DNA of 64,000 bases from Promicromonospora sp. Populi (GTDB lineage Bacteria; Actinomycetota; Actinomycetes; Actinomycetales; Cellulomonadaceae). This document shows positions 28,818-38,205 of this stretch, piece by piece (the stretch's first letter is position 1; every line of letters begins with the position of its first letter). Position numbers and translations under genes: made by a program. Location of the stretch: positions 3,162,001 to 3,226,000 of the forward strand of contig NZ_CP163528.1 of the NCBI RefSeq assembly GCF_041081105.1. Reading direction: 5' to 3'. Under the pieces are notes generated by a model. That model saw only the letters and a program-made list of their open reading frames with translations, did not search any database and had not been told where the DNA came from.

Positions 28818-30155
28818 ATGACTCAGCCCCAGTGGTCGTTCGAGACCCGCCAGATCCACGCCGGCCAGCAGCCGGATCCCACCACGGGCGCACGTGCGCT
28901 GCCGATCTACCAGACCACGTCGTTCGTGTTCCCCGACGCCGGGGTCGCGGCGGACCGGTTCGCCCTGAAGGACCTCGGCCCCATCTACACCCGCATCGGC
29001 AACCCCACGCAGCAGGTGGTGGAGGACCGCATCGCGAGCCTGGAGGGCGGCGTCGGCGCGCTCCTGGTGGCCTCGGGCCAGGCCGCCGAGTCCCTCGCGA
29101 TCCTCAACATCGCCGAGGCGGGCGACCACGTCGTCGCCTCCGCGAGCCTGTACGGGGGCACGTACAACCTGCTGCACCACACGCTCCCCAAGTTCGGCAT
29201 CGAGACCACGTTCGTGGACGACCCGCACGACCTCGACGCCTGGCGCGCCGCCGTCCGCCCGAACACCAAGCTGTTCTTCGGCGAGACCATCCCGAACCCG
29301 CGCTCCGACGTGCTCAACATCGAGGGTGTCGCCGCGGTGGCGCACGAGTCGGGCGTCCCGCTGGTCGTCGACAACACGGTGGCCACGCCGTACCTCATCC
29401 GCCCGTTCGAGTTCGGCGCCGACATCGTGGTGCACTCGGCCACGAAGTACCTGGGCGGCCACGGCAGCGCGATCGGCGGCGTGATCGTCGACGCCGGCAC
29501 GTTCGACTACGCGACCGACCCGGAGCGCTTCCCAGGGTTCAACACGCCCGACCCGAGCTACAACGGCCTGGTCTTCGCGCGGGACCTCGGCGTCGGCTCG
29601 GCACTGGGCGCCAACCTGGCGTTCATCCTCAAGGCCCGGGTCCAGCTCCTGCGCGACCTCGGCGCCGCGATCTCGCCGTTCAACGCCTTCCTGCTGGCCC
29701 AGGGCATCGAGACGTTGTCGCTACGCATCGAGCGGCACGTCGCCAACGCCCAGCACGTCGCGGAATGGCTGGAGGCCCGGGACGACGTGGGCTCGGTCCA
29801 CTACGCGGGCCTGCCGAGCTCGCCCTGGTACCAGAACGCGCAGAAGTACACCCCCAAGGGCGCGGGCGCGGTGCTCGCCTTCGAGCTCGACGGCGGGGCC
29901 GACGCCGGCCAGGCCTTCGTCTCGGCGCTGGAGCTGCACTCCAACGTGGCGAACATCGGCGACGTCCGATCGCTCGTGATCCACCCCGCGTCCACCACGC
30001 ACTCGCAGCTCACCCCGGACGAGCAGGCCCTGTCGGGCGTCACGCCCGGCCTGGTCCGCCTCGCGGTGGGCCTGGAGAACGTGGAGGACATCCTGGCCGA
30101 CCTGGAGCTCGGCTTCACCGCCGCCAAGAACCTTCTGGGCGACGAGACAAGCTGA
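28818..30155 (+). CDS. metY: O-acetylhomoserine sulfhydrylase
   Basis: The 445-residue PLP enzyme has YTRIGNPTQQVVEDRIASLEGG, SATKYLGGHG (PLP lysine Lys210) and the long-form insertions typical of MetY rather than MetB. It forms homocysteine from O-acetylhomoserine and sulfide. The ATG follows GGAAGCAGGAG. metX follows, so one transcript makes and then uses O-acetylhomoserine. Confidence 0.93.
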   Translation: MTQPQWSFETRQIHAGQQPDPTTGARALPIYQTTSFVFPDAGVAADRFALKDLGPIYTRIGNPTQQVVEDRIASLEGGVGALLVASGQAAESLAILNIAEAGDHVVASASLYGGTYNLLHHTLPKFGIETTFVDDPHDLDAWRAAVRPNTKLFFGETIPNPRSDVLNIEGVAAVAHESGVPLVVDNTVATPYLIRPFEFGADIVVHSATKYLGGHGSAIGGVIVDAGTFDYATDPERFPGFNTPDPSYNGLVFARDLGVGSALGANLAFILKARVQLLRDLGAAISPFNAFLLAQGIETLSLRIERHVANAQHVAEWLEARDDVGSVHYAGLPSSPWYQNAQKYTPKGAGAVLAFELDGGADAGQAFVSALELHSNVANIGDVRSLVIHPASTTHSQLTPDEQALSGVTPGLVRLAVGLENVEDILADLELGFTAAKNLLGDETS

Positions 30156-30330
30156 CCCGACCTGACCCGACCTGGCGCGGGCGCGGGAGACTTGTCCCGT
30201 GCCCGCGCCTCGCCGGGCCAAAACATCGCCCGCCCACCAGCATCGCCCGACCACAAGCCTCGACCGCCCACCAGGCAGCGAGCCCGAGCTCACCACCCTG
30301 AGCTCAGCACCCCGATCCGCAGGAGGAGCC

Positions 30331-31536
30331 ATGGCCATCACCACCCCGAGGGCCGCTCACGGATCCCCGGACCCTCGGGTCGAGGCTTCCCGCTCCCGGA
30401 GCAAGCCGCCGGTCCCCGCGAGCGGCGCCTGGCGGGAGGGCGACGACCCCGGTCACCGGCAGTTCGCCGACGTCGGCGAGCTCGCCCTGGAGGCCGGCGG
30501 GCGGCTGCCCGCCGTGCGTGTGGCCTACGAGACGTGGGGCACACTGAACGCCGACGGCTCCAACGCCGTGCTGGTGCTGCACGCCCTTACTGGCGACTCG
30601 CACGTGACCGGCGACGCCGGACCGGGACACGTGACCGACGGGTGGTGGGCCCAGATGGTCGGCCCGGGCCGGCCCATCGACACCGACCGGTACTTCGTGG
30701 TGGCGCCCAACGTGCTGGGCGGCTGTCAGGGCACCACTGGCCCGTCGTCGACGGCGCAGGACGGGCTGCCGTGGGGCGGCCGGTTCCCCTACGTCACGAC
30801 GCGCGACCAGGTGCTCGTGGAGATCGCGCTGACCCGTGCGCTCGGCATCCGGTCGTGGGAGCTCGTGATCGGCGCCTCGATGGGCGGCCTGCGGGTGCTC
30901 GAGTGGGCGCTGCTGGGGCCGGAGGCCGGGATCGAGGTGCGGAACGTCGCCGCCATCGCCACCACCGCCCAGACCAGCGGGGACCAGATCGCGTGGGCGC
31001 ACCCGCAGCTCGCTGCGATCCGCGTGGACCCCCGCTTCCGCGGCGGCGACTACTACGACGCGGCCGACGGCGACGGCCCGCACACCGGACTCGGCATCGC
31101 GCGGCAGATCGCGCACACGACCTACCGGTCCAGCCGCGAGCTGGACCAGCGCTTCGGGCGCCTGCCGCAGGGCGGCGAGGACCCGTTCGCGGGCGGCCGG
31201 TTCGCCGTGCAGTCCTACCTGGACCACCACGGCGACAAGCTCGCGCGCCGGTTCGACGCCAACTCCTACCTGGTGCTCACCGAGTCGATGCTGTCGCACG
31301 ACCTGGGCCGCGACCGCGGCGGTGTCGAGGCGGCGCTCAGCCAGGTCACCGCCCGGGCGCTCGTGGTGGCGGTGGACAGCGACCGCCTGTTCCCGCCCAC
31401 GCAGTCCGCGCGGCTCGCGCAGTGGATCCCGCGAGCGGAGACGCTGCGGATCGTCACCAGCGACGTGGGCCACGACGGGTTCCTGGTCGAGGCGGACCAG
31501 ATCGGCCCGATGGTGGGTGAGTTCCTGGCCGGGTAG
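30331..31536 (+). CDS. metX: Homoserine O-acetyltransferase
   Basis: An alpha/beta-hydrolase-fold enzyme of 401 residues with the nucleophile elbow GASMGG (Ser183), SDRLFPP (Asp351) and GHDGF (His381) as catalytic triad. It transfers acetyl from acetyl-CoA to homoserine. The start at 30331 follows AGGAGGA; the upstream open frame is non-homologous. The 175-bp gap after metY has no obvious terminator. Confidence 0.95.
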   Translation: MAITTPRAAHGSPDPRVEASRSRSKPPVPASGAWREGDDPGHRQFADVGELALEAGGRLPAVRVAYETWGTLNADGSNAVLVLHALTGDSHVTGDAGPGHVTDGWWAQMVGPGRPIDTDRYFVVAPNVLGGCQGTTGPSSTAQDGLPWGGRFPYVTTRDQVLVEIALTRALGIRSWELVIGASMGGLRVLEWALLGPEAGIEVRNVAAIATTAQTSGDQIAWAHPQLAAIRVDPRFRGGDYYDAADGDGPHTGLGIARQIAHTTYRSSRELDQRFGRLPQGGEDPFAGGRFAVQSYLDHHGDKLARRFDANSYLVLTESMLSHDLGRDRGGVEAALSQVTARALVVAVDSDRLFPPTQSARLAQWIPRAETLRIVTSDVGHDGFLVEADQIGPMVGEFLAG

Positions 31537-31609
31537 GCCTCCTGCGGTTGTCGCAGGTGCGTGCGGGTGTTGACTTGGGTCAAGAACCCGACACGCAAGG
31601 AGGCTTGTC

Positions 31610-32077
31610 ATGGTCAAGCTCAACCCGTACCTCAGCTTCGTGGACAGTGCCAAGGACGCCCTGAACTTCTACCAGAGCGTGCTCGGCGGAGACCTCAACA
31701 TCAGCACGTTCGGCGAGATGCCGTCCGAGGAGATGCCCCTGCCGCCCGAGGTGAACGACCTCGTCATGCACGGCTCGCTCGAGACCCCGAACGGCCTGAC
31801 CATCATGGCCGCCGACACCCCGCCCGGCATGGAGTACGCCGCCGCGACGAGCGGCGTCACGGTAGCCCTCACGGGCTCCTCCGCCGACACGGACTACGTC
31901 GCCGCCGCCTTCGAGAAGTTGTCGGACGGCGCCTCGAACGTCATGCCGTTCGAGGTCGCGCCGTGGGGCGACCGCTACGGGGCGCTCACCGACAAGTTCG
32001 GCATCTCCTGGATGTTCGACGTGGGCACACCCGAGTCCGAGGCCCGGTGGGCGGAGCAGGGCGGGACCCCCGGGTAG
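31610..32077 (+). CDS. VOC (PhnB-like glyoxalase/bleomycin resistance superfamily) protein
   Basis: The 155-residue protein begins VKLNPYLSFVDSAKDALNFYQSVLGGDL and ends with PWGDRYGALTDKFGISWMF, the PhnB-type VOC fold. These proteins are often called 3-demethylubiquinone-9 methyltransferase-like or PhnB; the substrate is unknown. The ATG follows AAGGAGG. Its TAG stop is embedded in the -10 of the next gene. Confidence 0.85.
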   Translation: MVKLNPYLSFVDSAKDALNFYQSVLGGDLNISTFGEMPSEEMPLPPEVNDLVMHGSLETPNGLTIMAADTPPGMEYAAATSGVTVALTGSSADTDYVAAAFEKLSDGASNVMPFEVAPWGDRYGALTDKFGISWMFDVGTPESEARWAEQGGTPG

Positions 32078-32086
32078 GGTCGCCGC

Positions 32087-33046
32087 ATGCTCGCCGCCTA
32101 CGTGACTCGCTTCTCGTCCGACAGCCCGCTCGACGGCCTGGAGGTCGGTGACCGCCCCGAACCCGAGGCCGCACAGCACTGGACCACCGTGGACGTCCGG
32201 GCCGCGAGCCTGAACCACCACGACCTGTGGTCGCTGCGCGGCGTCGGCTTGCGCGAGCAGCAGCTGCCGATGATCCTCGGTACCGACGCCGCAGGGGTGG
32301 CCCCGGACGGGTCCGAGGTGATCGTGCACGGCGTCATCGGGGGCGACGGCCACGGCGTCGGGCCGGAGGAACCGCGTTCGCTCCTCTCGGAGCGTTACCC
32401 CGGGACGCTGGCCGAGCGGGTGGCGGTGCCGACGGCGAACCTGGTGCCGAAGCCCGCCGAGCTCTCCTTCGAGGAGGCCGCGTGCCTGCCCACGGCGTGG
32501 CTCACCGCGTACAACATGCTGTTCACGGCCGGCGGCCTCACCCCGGGTGACCGCGTGCTGGTGCAGGGCGCGGGCGGCGGGCTCGCGACGGCGGCGGTCA
32601 CGCTGGGTGCGGCGGCCGGCCTGGAGGTCTGGGTGACGTCGCGGTCCGCCGAGAAGCGGGAGCGGGCCGTCGCGCTGGGCGCGGCGGGCGCCGTGGAGAC
32701 CGGTGCGCGCCTGCCCGCGCGGGTCGACGCGGTGCTGGAGTCGGTGGGCCAGGCGACATGGTCCCACTCGATCCGCTCGGTCCGCCCCGGCGGCTCGGTG
32801 CTGGTCTGCGGCGCGACGTCGGGTGATGCTTCCCCGGCCGAGCTGACCCGCATCTTCTTTCAGGAGATCCGCGTGCAGGGCGTCACGATGGGCTCGCGCG
32901 AGGACCTCGGCGCGCTCGCGCGGTTCTGCGCCCGGACCGGTGTGCGCCCCGCGATCGACGCCGAGGTGTCGCTCGCCCGGGCCGCCGACGGTATGGCCCG
33001 GCTGAACGAGGGCAGCCAGTTCGGCAAGGTAGTCGTCCGGCCCTGA
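32087..33046 (+). CDS. MDR-family zinc-less quinone oxidoreductase/alcohol dehydrogenase-like protein
   Basis: The 319-residue protein has a GroES-like N-terminus (ASLNHHDLWSLRG; GTDAAGVA) and a Rossmann domain with VLVQGAGGGLATAAVTLGAAAG and VTSRSAEKR, which suggests NADPH preference. The structural-zinc cysteine cluster is absent. It appears leaderless: TAGGGT (32075-32080) lies six bases before the ATG and overlaps the stop of the VOC gene. Confidence 0.87.
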   Translation: MLAAYVTRFSSDSPLDGLEVGDRPEPEAAQHWTTVDVRAASLNHHDLWSLRGVGLREQQLPMILGTDAAGVAPDGSEVIVHGVIGGDGHGVGPEEPRSLLSERYPGTLAERVAVPTANLVPKPAELSFEEAACLPTAWLTAYNMLFTAGGLTPGDRVLVQGAGGGLATAAVTLGAAAGLEVWVTSRSAEKRERAVALGAAGAVETGARLPARVDAVLESVGQATWSHSIRSVRPGGSVLVCGATSGDASPAELTRIFFQEIRVQGVTMGSREDLGALARFCARTGVRPAIDAEVSLARAADGMARLNEGSQFGKVVVRP

Positions 33047-33127
33047 GCCGCCCGTTCACTTACAGGCCAGTCAGCAAGTTCCGCCGAAACCCTTGACCTG
33101 GCTCACCGGGTCCGCGACTCTGGCTCC

Positions 33128-33141
33128 AGAGAGCGCTCTCT
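33128..33141. promoter_or_regulatory. LacI-type operator upstream of the GH16 gene
   Basis: AGAGAGCGCTCTCT is a perfect 14-bp palindrome with the central GC step of CelR/CebR sites (GGGAGCGCTCCC type). TTGACC at 33093-33098 could be the -35, which puts the operator at or near the transcription start. The LacI regulator encoded downstream (34982-36019) is the obvious binder. Confidence 0.65.
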
Positions 33142-33186
33142 CGCCCTCGCCCATGTGCACTACCGACGTTCGAAGGAGCACGTCCG

Positions 33187-34869
33187 ATGCGCAGACACCT
33201 ACGCCTGCTCGCGGCGGCCGCCACCGCCGCATCCCTCCTCACCCTGGGTGTGCTCACCCAGGTCACCACCGCAGCAGCCGCCGACGCGCCGCTCTCCCAG
33301 GGCCGGACGGTCACCACGTCCAGCACCGAGTTCGACTGGAGCACGGGTGCCAACGCCGTCGACGGCGACCCGGGCACCCGCTGGTCCAGCACCGCCGCCG
33401 ACAACCAGTGGATCCGCGTCGACCTGGGTTCCGTCCAGGCGATCGACCGGGTGGTCCTCGACTGGGAGGCCGCGTACGCGTCCGGCTTCCGGATCGAGAC
33501 GTCGGCCGACGGCGCCGCCTGGTCCACCATCTACTCCACCACCACCGGCACGGGCGGGGACCAGAACCTCGACGTCGACGGCAGCGGCCGCTACCTGCGC
33601 CTCTGGGTCACCCAGCGGGCCACCCAGTGGGGCGTCTCCCTGTGGGAGCTGCAGGCCTTCGGCCCGGGCGACGTGCTGCCCGGCGACACCTCCCTCCTGT
33701 CGTACAACAAGGCCGGCAGCGCCTCCAGCTCGCAGCACGACGGCACGTGCTGGCTCTGCGCCGCCGACAAGGCGCTCGACCTCGACCCGGCCAGCCGCTG
33801 GGCCGTCAGCCCCGACACGGGCTGGGTGGACGAGGGCTGGATCGCCGTCGACCTCGGTGCGGCCGCGCACATCAGCAGCGTGGTGCTGCAGTGGGACCCG
33901 GCGTTCGCCACCGCGTTCGACATCGAGGTGTCCGACGACGGCACCACCTGGCGCACCGTGCACACCACCACGGGCGGTACCGGCTTCAAGCAGACCATCC
34001 CGCTCGACGCCGACGGCCGGCACGTGCGGGTGCACATGCGCGACCGGAGCGGCCCCTACGGCTACTCGCTGTGGGAGTTCCAGGTCTACGGCACCGGTGG
34101 CGCACCCAACACGCCGCCGGCCGAGCCCGCCGACCCGGACTTCGACAACCTCGAGCTGGTGTGGAGCGACGAGTTCAACGCCGCCGCCGGCACCCCCGCG
34201 AACGCGAGCAAGTGGACCATCGACCCCGGCCTGCCGGCCAACAACGAGCTGGAGGTCTACACCCCGAGCGGCAACGGGTTCCACGACGGCCAGGGCAACT
34301 TTGTGCTGGAGGCCCGCCGCGAGGACAACCAGGGCCGGCAGTACACGTCGCACCGCATGAACACCTCGGGCACGTTCAACACCCAGTACGGCCGGTTCGA
34401 GGCCCGGGTGGAGCTTCCCGAGGGCCGGGGCCTGTGGCCGGCGTTCTGGATGATGGGCTCCGACTTCCTGGACGGCCGTCCGTGGCCGTACAACGGGGAG
34501 ATCGACATCATGGAGTTCATCGGCCAGGACCCGATCAACGCCCACTCCACCCTGCACGCTCCGGCGTACAACGGCGGCAACGGCTACGGCGGGGCGTACA
34601 CCCTGCCCGACGGCTCGAAGATCTCGGAAGGCTTCCACACCTGGGCAGCCGAGTGGGACAGCGAAGGCATCCAGTTCTCGCTCGACGGCCGTGACGTCTT
34701 CTACGCGGACCGGGACACCGTGGAGTCCACCCGAGGCCCGTGGGTCTACGACCACGACTTCTACATGATCCTCAACCTCGCGGTCGGCGGTGACTGGCCC
34801 GGCCCGCCGGACGCCACCACCCCCTTCCCGTCCCGCCTCCTGGTGGACTACGTCCGCGTCTATCAATAA
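33187..34869 (+). CDS. Secreted GH16 endo-beta-glucanase (laminarinase-like) with two F5/8 type C modules
   Basis: The 560-residue protein has a signal peptide (about 1-32, ending TTAAAADA) and two discoidin/CBM32-like modules (about 36-155 and 165-302; each has a KALDLDPASRW-like or NAVDGDPGTRW motif and ends with SLWE). The GH16 catalytic domain (about 320-560) has the E-x-D-x-x-E motif EIDIME at 438-443, Glu438 nucleophile and Glu443 acid/base. The sequence around it (GLWPAFWMMG; NGEIDIMEF) is typical of beta-1,3-glucanases. The ATG follows GAAGGAG. Probably induced by glucan breakdown products through the adjacent LacI protein. Confidence 0.92.
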   Translation: MRRHLRLLAAAATAASLLTLGVLTQVTTAAAADAPLSQGRTVTTSSTEFDWSTGANAVDGDPGTRWSSTAADNQWIRVDLGSVQAIDRVVLDWEAAYASGFRIETSADGAAWSTIYSTTTGTGGDQNLDVDGSGRYLRLWVTQRATQWGVSLWELQAFGPGDVLPGDTSLLSYNKAGSASSSQHDGTCWLCAADKALDLDPASRWAVSPDTGWVDEGWIAVDLGAAAHISSVVLQWDPAFATAFDIEVSDDGTTWRTVHTTTGGTGFKQTIPLDADGRHVRVHMRDRSGPYGYSLWEFQVYGTGGAPNTPPAEPADPDFDNLELVWSDEFNAAAGTPANASKWTIDPGLPANNELEVYTPSGNGFHDGQGNFVLEARREDNQGRQYTSHRMNTSGTFNTQYGRFEARVELPEGRGLWPAFWMMGSDFLDGRPWPYNGEIDIMEFIGQDPINAHSTLHAPAYNGGNGYGGAYTLPDGSKISEGFHTWAAEWDSEGIQFSLDGRDVFYADRDTVESTRGPWVYDHDFYMILNLAVGGDWPGPPDATTPFPSRLLVDYVRVYQ

Positions 34870-34884
34870 CCAATAGCCCCTCCC

Positions 34885-34951
34885 TTTGTTGTGGGCGCGA
34901 TCGTTGCGGTCAGAACGGGCACTTTCTCGCAACGATCGCGCCCACGACAAA
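34885..34951. repeat. Dispersed palindromic element, copy 2
   Basis: 24-nt arms (34885-34908, 34928-34951) pair completely if one G-U pair is allowed, around a 19-nt loop. The core is the same as at 883-949, while the loops differ. It starts 15 bp after the GH16 stop, so it could end or stabilise that mRNA. Confidence 0.8.
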
Positions 34952-34981
34952 GCACCTGGGTGAGGGGGTATAACTGGGTCG

Positions 34982-36019
34982 GTGCATCCTGAGCGTTCTG
35001 GACGGCCCACGCTGGAGGTTGTGGCCTCCGTTGCCGGGGTCTCGCGCGCGACCGTGTCGCGGGTGATCAACGGAGTGCCCACCGTGGACCCCGAGATCGT
35101 CGAGATAGTGAGCCGGGCGATCGACGAGACCGGCTACGTGCCGAACCTCGCGGCCCGGTCGCTGGTGACCCGCCGCACCGGTTCGGTGGCCCTCGTGGTG
35201 TCGGAGCCGCCCGAGCAGCGCTCGCCGCTGCCGTTCCTCGAACGCCTCTTCACCGACCCCTACGTGGGCCGGGTGACCGCGGGCGCGCAGACGGTGCTGC
35301 GGCCCCGCGACATCCACCTCGCGATCATCCCCGCCGACCCGCCCGCCCACGACCAGGTGGTGCGGTACGTGCGGCAGGGGCACGTGGACGGGGTGCTGCT
35401 CATCACGTCCAGCTCGGCCGACCCGCTGCCCGCCCGGCTGGCGGCGCTCTCCGTGCCGCTGGTGCTCTCCACCCACACCACCCTGCCAGGGGTCGCCTGG
35501 GTCGACCTGGACCAGGCCGCCGGGGGGCGGCTCGCCGCCGAGCACCTCGCCGGGTCCGGCCGTACGCGGCTCGCGATGGTCGCGGGGCCGGACGACGCGC
35601 CCTTCGGGCACGCGCGGCTCCAGGGGTTCCTGGCGGGTGTGCGCGCCGTCGGGCTGGAGCGGCCCGAGGTGGTCACCGCGGACTTCACGCGCCCCGGCGG
35701 CGAGGCCGCCGCCCGGGCGCTGCTGGCCGCCCGGCCCGACGTCGACGGCGTCTTCGCGGCGAACGACCTCATGGCCGACGGCGTGTCGACCGCCCTGAGG
35801 GCCGCCGGCCGGGACGTGCCCCGCGACGTCGCGGTGGTGGGGTTCGACGACTCCAGCGTCGCCGCCCAGGCCCACCCGCCGCTCACGACGGTGCGGCAGC
35901 CCGTCGAGGACATGGCGGCGGCCATGGCGCGCCTGCTGCTCGATGCTCTCCGACAGGCCGAGGAGCCGGGCGGGTCCGAGACGTTTGTGCCCGAGCTCGT
36001 GGTGCGCGCGTCGGGCTGA
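34982..36019 (+). CDS. LacI-family transcriptional regulator
   Basis: The 345-residue protein has the LacI helix-turn-helix (VASVAGVSRATVSRVINGVPTVDPE) and hinge (AARSLVTRRTG), then a periplasmic-binding-protein-like sugar domain (GVFAANDLMADGV; VAVVGFDDSS). It probably represses the preceding GH16 gene at AGAGAGCGCTCTCT. The GTG start seems leaderless: TATAAC at 34969-34974 lies seven bases upstream. Confidence 0.92.
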   Translation: MHPERSGRPTLEVVASVAGVSRATVSRVINGVPTVDPEIVEIVSRAIDETGYVPNLAARSLVTRRTGSVALVVSEPPEQRSPLPFLERLFTDPYVGRVTAGAQTVLRPRDIHLAIIPADPPAHDQVVRYVRQGHVDGVLLITSSSADPLPARLAALSVPLVLSTHTTLPGVAWVDLDQAAGGRLAAEHLAGSGRTRLAMVAGPDDAPFGHARLQGFLAGVRAVGLERPEVVTADFTRPGGEAAARALLAARPDVDGVFAANDLMADGVSTALRAAGRDVPRDVAVVGFDDSSVAAQAHPPLTTVRQPVEDMAAAMARLLLDALRQAEEPGGSETFVPELVVRASG

Positions 36020-36038
36020 CGCCCGCCCCCTTAACCGG

Positions 36039-38066
36039 TCAGGAGAACCGGCGCGAGAACTCCTCCACCAGCGTGGGCCCGGTGTCGCCGATGCGCCACA
36101 CGCTCCAGCCGTCAGCCGTGTACGAGCCCGACGCCGCAGTAGCGGCCGAGTCCGGGTGTCGGTAGCGGATGCCGTTGGCCAGCTCGATGGAGCCGTCCGG
36201 CAGGAGCACCGCCTCGAAGTGCTGGTTGCGCCGCGGCCGCGACCACACGATCCGGGTGGGTGTGCCCAGACTGCGCGCGAGCGCCTCGAGGTCCGGGTCG
36301 TCCTCCTCCTCGAACAGCATCGGGGTGCTGGCCCGGATGCTCTCGCCCGGCGGCACGGGACGGGCCGGTGCCTCGGGCGCGCTCGACGGGTAGGGGTCGC
36401 CTGTGAAAGCGGGCTGCCCGTAACCGTCGTCGGGGCCGGTCATGTATCCGCCGGACTCCCAGGGGCTCTGCTGCGTGGCGACCGGCGCGGCCGTGTCCGC
36501 GTAGGACGACTCGTACCCGGGCTGCTCGGCATAGCCGTAACCGCCCTGGTCGCTGTAGCCGCCGCCCGCCTCCGAGGAGTACCCGTACCCCTGCACGGCG
36601 GGTGCGAAGGTCGACTCGGTGCTGTACGCGGGTGCCGGGTTGTACCGGGGCTGGGTCTCGTCGAAGTCGATCGGGTCGTTCGCCGGCTGCTCGGCGTACG
36701 CGGGCGAGTCGTCGTAAGACGGCGGCTGCCACAGGTTCTCCTCCGCCTCCGGCTGCGGCGCGGGCGCCGGCGGGTACACCGGTCCCGCGGCCGGGGTCGG
36801 CTCCGAGGGTGCGTAGGCCGACGCCGGCTCGTCCGGCTGGGCGGACGCCGAGAACCGGTCGGTGCGCGAGCGGCGTCGCACGGACGGCGTCGGCTCGGCC
36901 GGGGTCTCGGTGCGCGCCGGGGCGGCGACGGTACCCAGCGAGGACCGGCTCGCGGCCAGCCGCGGCGGGGTGCTCGGCGTCGGGCGGGAGTCTTCGGGGC
37001 GCGCGGGGGCGGCCGGGCTGATCGGCGTGCGCTCCCTGCTCGGGGAGCTCGGGGCGCTCTGGCTCGGGGCGCTGGGCGGCGGGGGCGGAACATCGGACGC
37101 GGCGGCCTGGGCGCGACGGCCCGCCCGGGTGCCCGAAGCGCGCTCGGACGTGCCGCGCGGCGTGCCCCCGCGCAGGCTCGATCGCAGGCCGGTCGCGGCG
37201 TTGGTCGCTCCGGCGGGCGGGTTGTCGGCGCCGTCGGCCCGGTCCGACGACGCCGCGGGCCGGGCCGCGCGCTCGGAGCGGGGCTGGGGCGCCTGCGCGA
37301 CCACCGGCATCTTGCCCGTGAGCGCGTAGCCGACCTTGACCCCCTCTTCGAAGGCGTCCTTGGGGGCCGCGGACCCACCCGCGACGCCACCGGTGACACC
37401 CGTGTCCATCGAGGTGCTGACCGAGCCCTTCAGCGAGCTCGTGATGGTGCCGCCGATCGGCGCCGACTTCCCCGCGGGCAGACCGGGCGGAAGGTGCACC
37501 ACCAGCGGAGAGACGTCGAGGAACTTGCGGCCGTCGTTCGAGTTCACGACGCCCATCTTCAGCACCTCGACGGGCATCGTGGGCTGCCGCAGGAAGTCGA
37601 CGGCGTTCAGGATCTCGTCGGGTGCGTTCTGGCAGATGATGATGAGCCGCGCGCCGTTGCCGCTGTTCTTCCCGGCCTGCGTGCGCGTGATGGGCACGGT
37701 GTCGTAGAACGCGGCGACGTCGTGCTGGAACGAGTTCGCCCCGCCGCTGTAGCGCGCCGCGAGATCCGCCCGCGTCAGCCGCCCGGCCGCGCCGGCGTGG
37801 TCGAGCGCCTTGGCGAGGTTCGCCCGGTCGAGGTCGGCGACGAGCTCCACCACGACGGGCGAGCCCGAGGCGTCGAGCGCGAGCAGGTGCGGCTCGTCCG
37901 GGCCGGAACCCTGCGCGATCGGGAAGACCTCTTCGCCGAGCAGCCCGTCGATGTGCGAGTCGACCACCTGGTTGGCCGTCGTCTTCAGGCCCGGTTCGGC
38001 GCCGTCTGGACCGTTGGCGGACGTGACGAGAAGCGGCCGCTGGGTATCGACCTCGAACAGTGGCAT
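36039..38066 (-). CDS. RAMA-domain protein with nuclease-like N-terminus and long disordered centre
   Basis: The 675-residue protein starts at the ATG 38066 (GGGGAG upstream). Residues about 35-150 resemble a PD-(D/E)XK fold (LLALDASGSPVVVEL, Asp65 and Glu74), but the expected Lys after ELx is absent (ELV). Residues about 250-600 are Pro/Ser/Ala- then Tyr/Gln/Gly-rich and probably disordered. The C-terminus (about 612-675: FEAVLLPDGSIELANGIRY, then AADGW-like TADGWSVW) matches RAMA, a domain named from restriction-methylation systems and predicted to read modified DNA. No methylase or restriction gene is adjacent. Function unknown. Confidence 0.7.
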   Translation of the reverse strand: MPLFEVDTQRPLLVTSANGPDGAEPGLKTTANQVVDSHIDGLLGEEVFPIAQGSGPDEPHLLALDASGSPVVVELVADLDRANLAKALDHAGAAGRLTRADLAARYSGGANSFQHDVAAFYDTVPITRTQAGKNSGNGARLIIICQNAPDEILNAVDFLRQPTMPVEVLKMGVVNSNDGRKFLDVSPLVVHLPPGLPAGKSAPIGGTITSSLKGSVSTSMDTGVTGGVAGGSAAPKDAFEEGVKVGYALTGKMPVVAQAPQPRSERAARPAASSDRADGADNPPAGATNAATGLRSSLRGGTPRGTSERASGTRAGRRAQAAASDVPPPPPSAPSQSAPSSPSRERTPISPAAPARPEDSRPTPSTPPRLAASRSSLGTVAAPARTETPAEPTPSVRRRSRTDRFSASAQPDEPASAYAPSEPTPAAGPVYPPAPAPQPEAEENLWQPPSYDDSPAYAEQPANDPIDFDETQPRYNPAPAYSTESTFAPAVQGYGYSSEAGGGYSDQGGYGYAEQPGYESSYADTAAPVATQQSPWESGGYMTGPDDGYGQPAFTGDPYPSSAPEAPARPVPPGESIRASTPMLFEEEDDPDLEALARSLGTPTRIVWSRPRRNQHFEAVLLPDGSIELANGIRYRHPDSAATAASGSYTADGWSVWRIGDTGPTLVEEFSRRFS

Positions 38067-38205
38067 CTCGTGATCTCCCCGGGGTCCTGCGGCATCGGTC
38101 CGCCTTAGCCTAAAGGTCGGGGGCAAGAGACCGGAAACACGCCGGTGAAGGTGTGGTGTGCCTTGCCCTTCCGGACAACTCGGTCAGGCCCTCCCGAGGG
38201 CCCCG

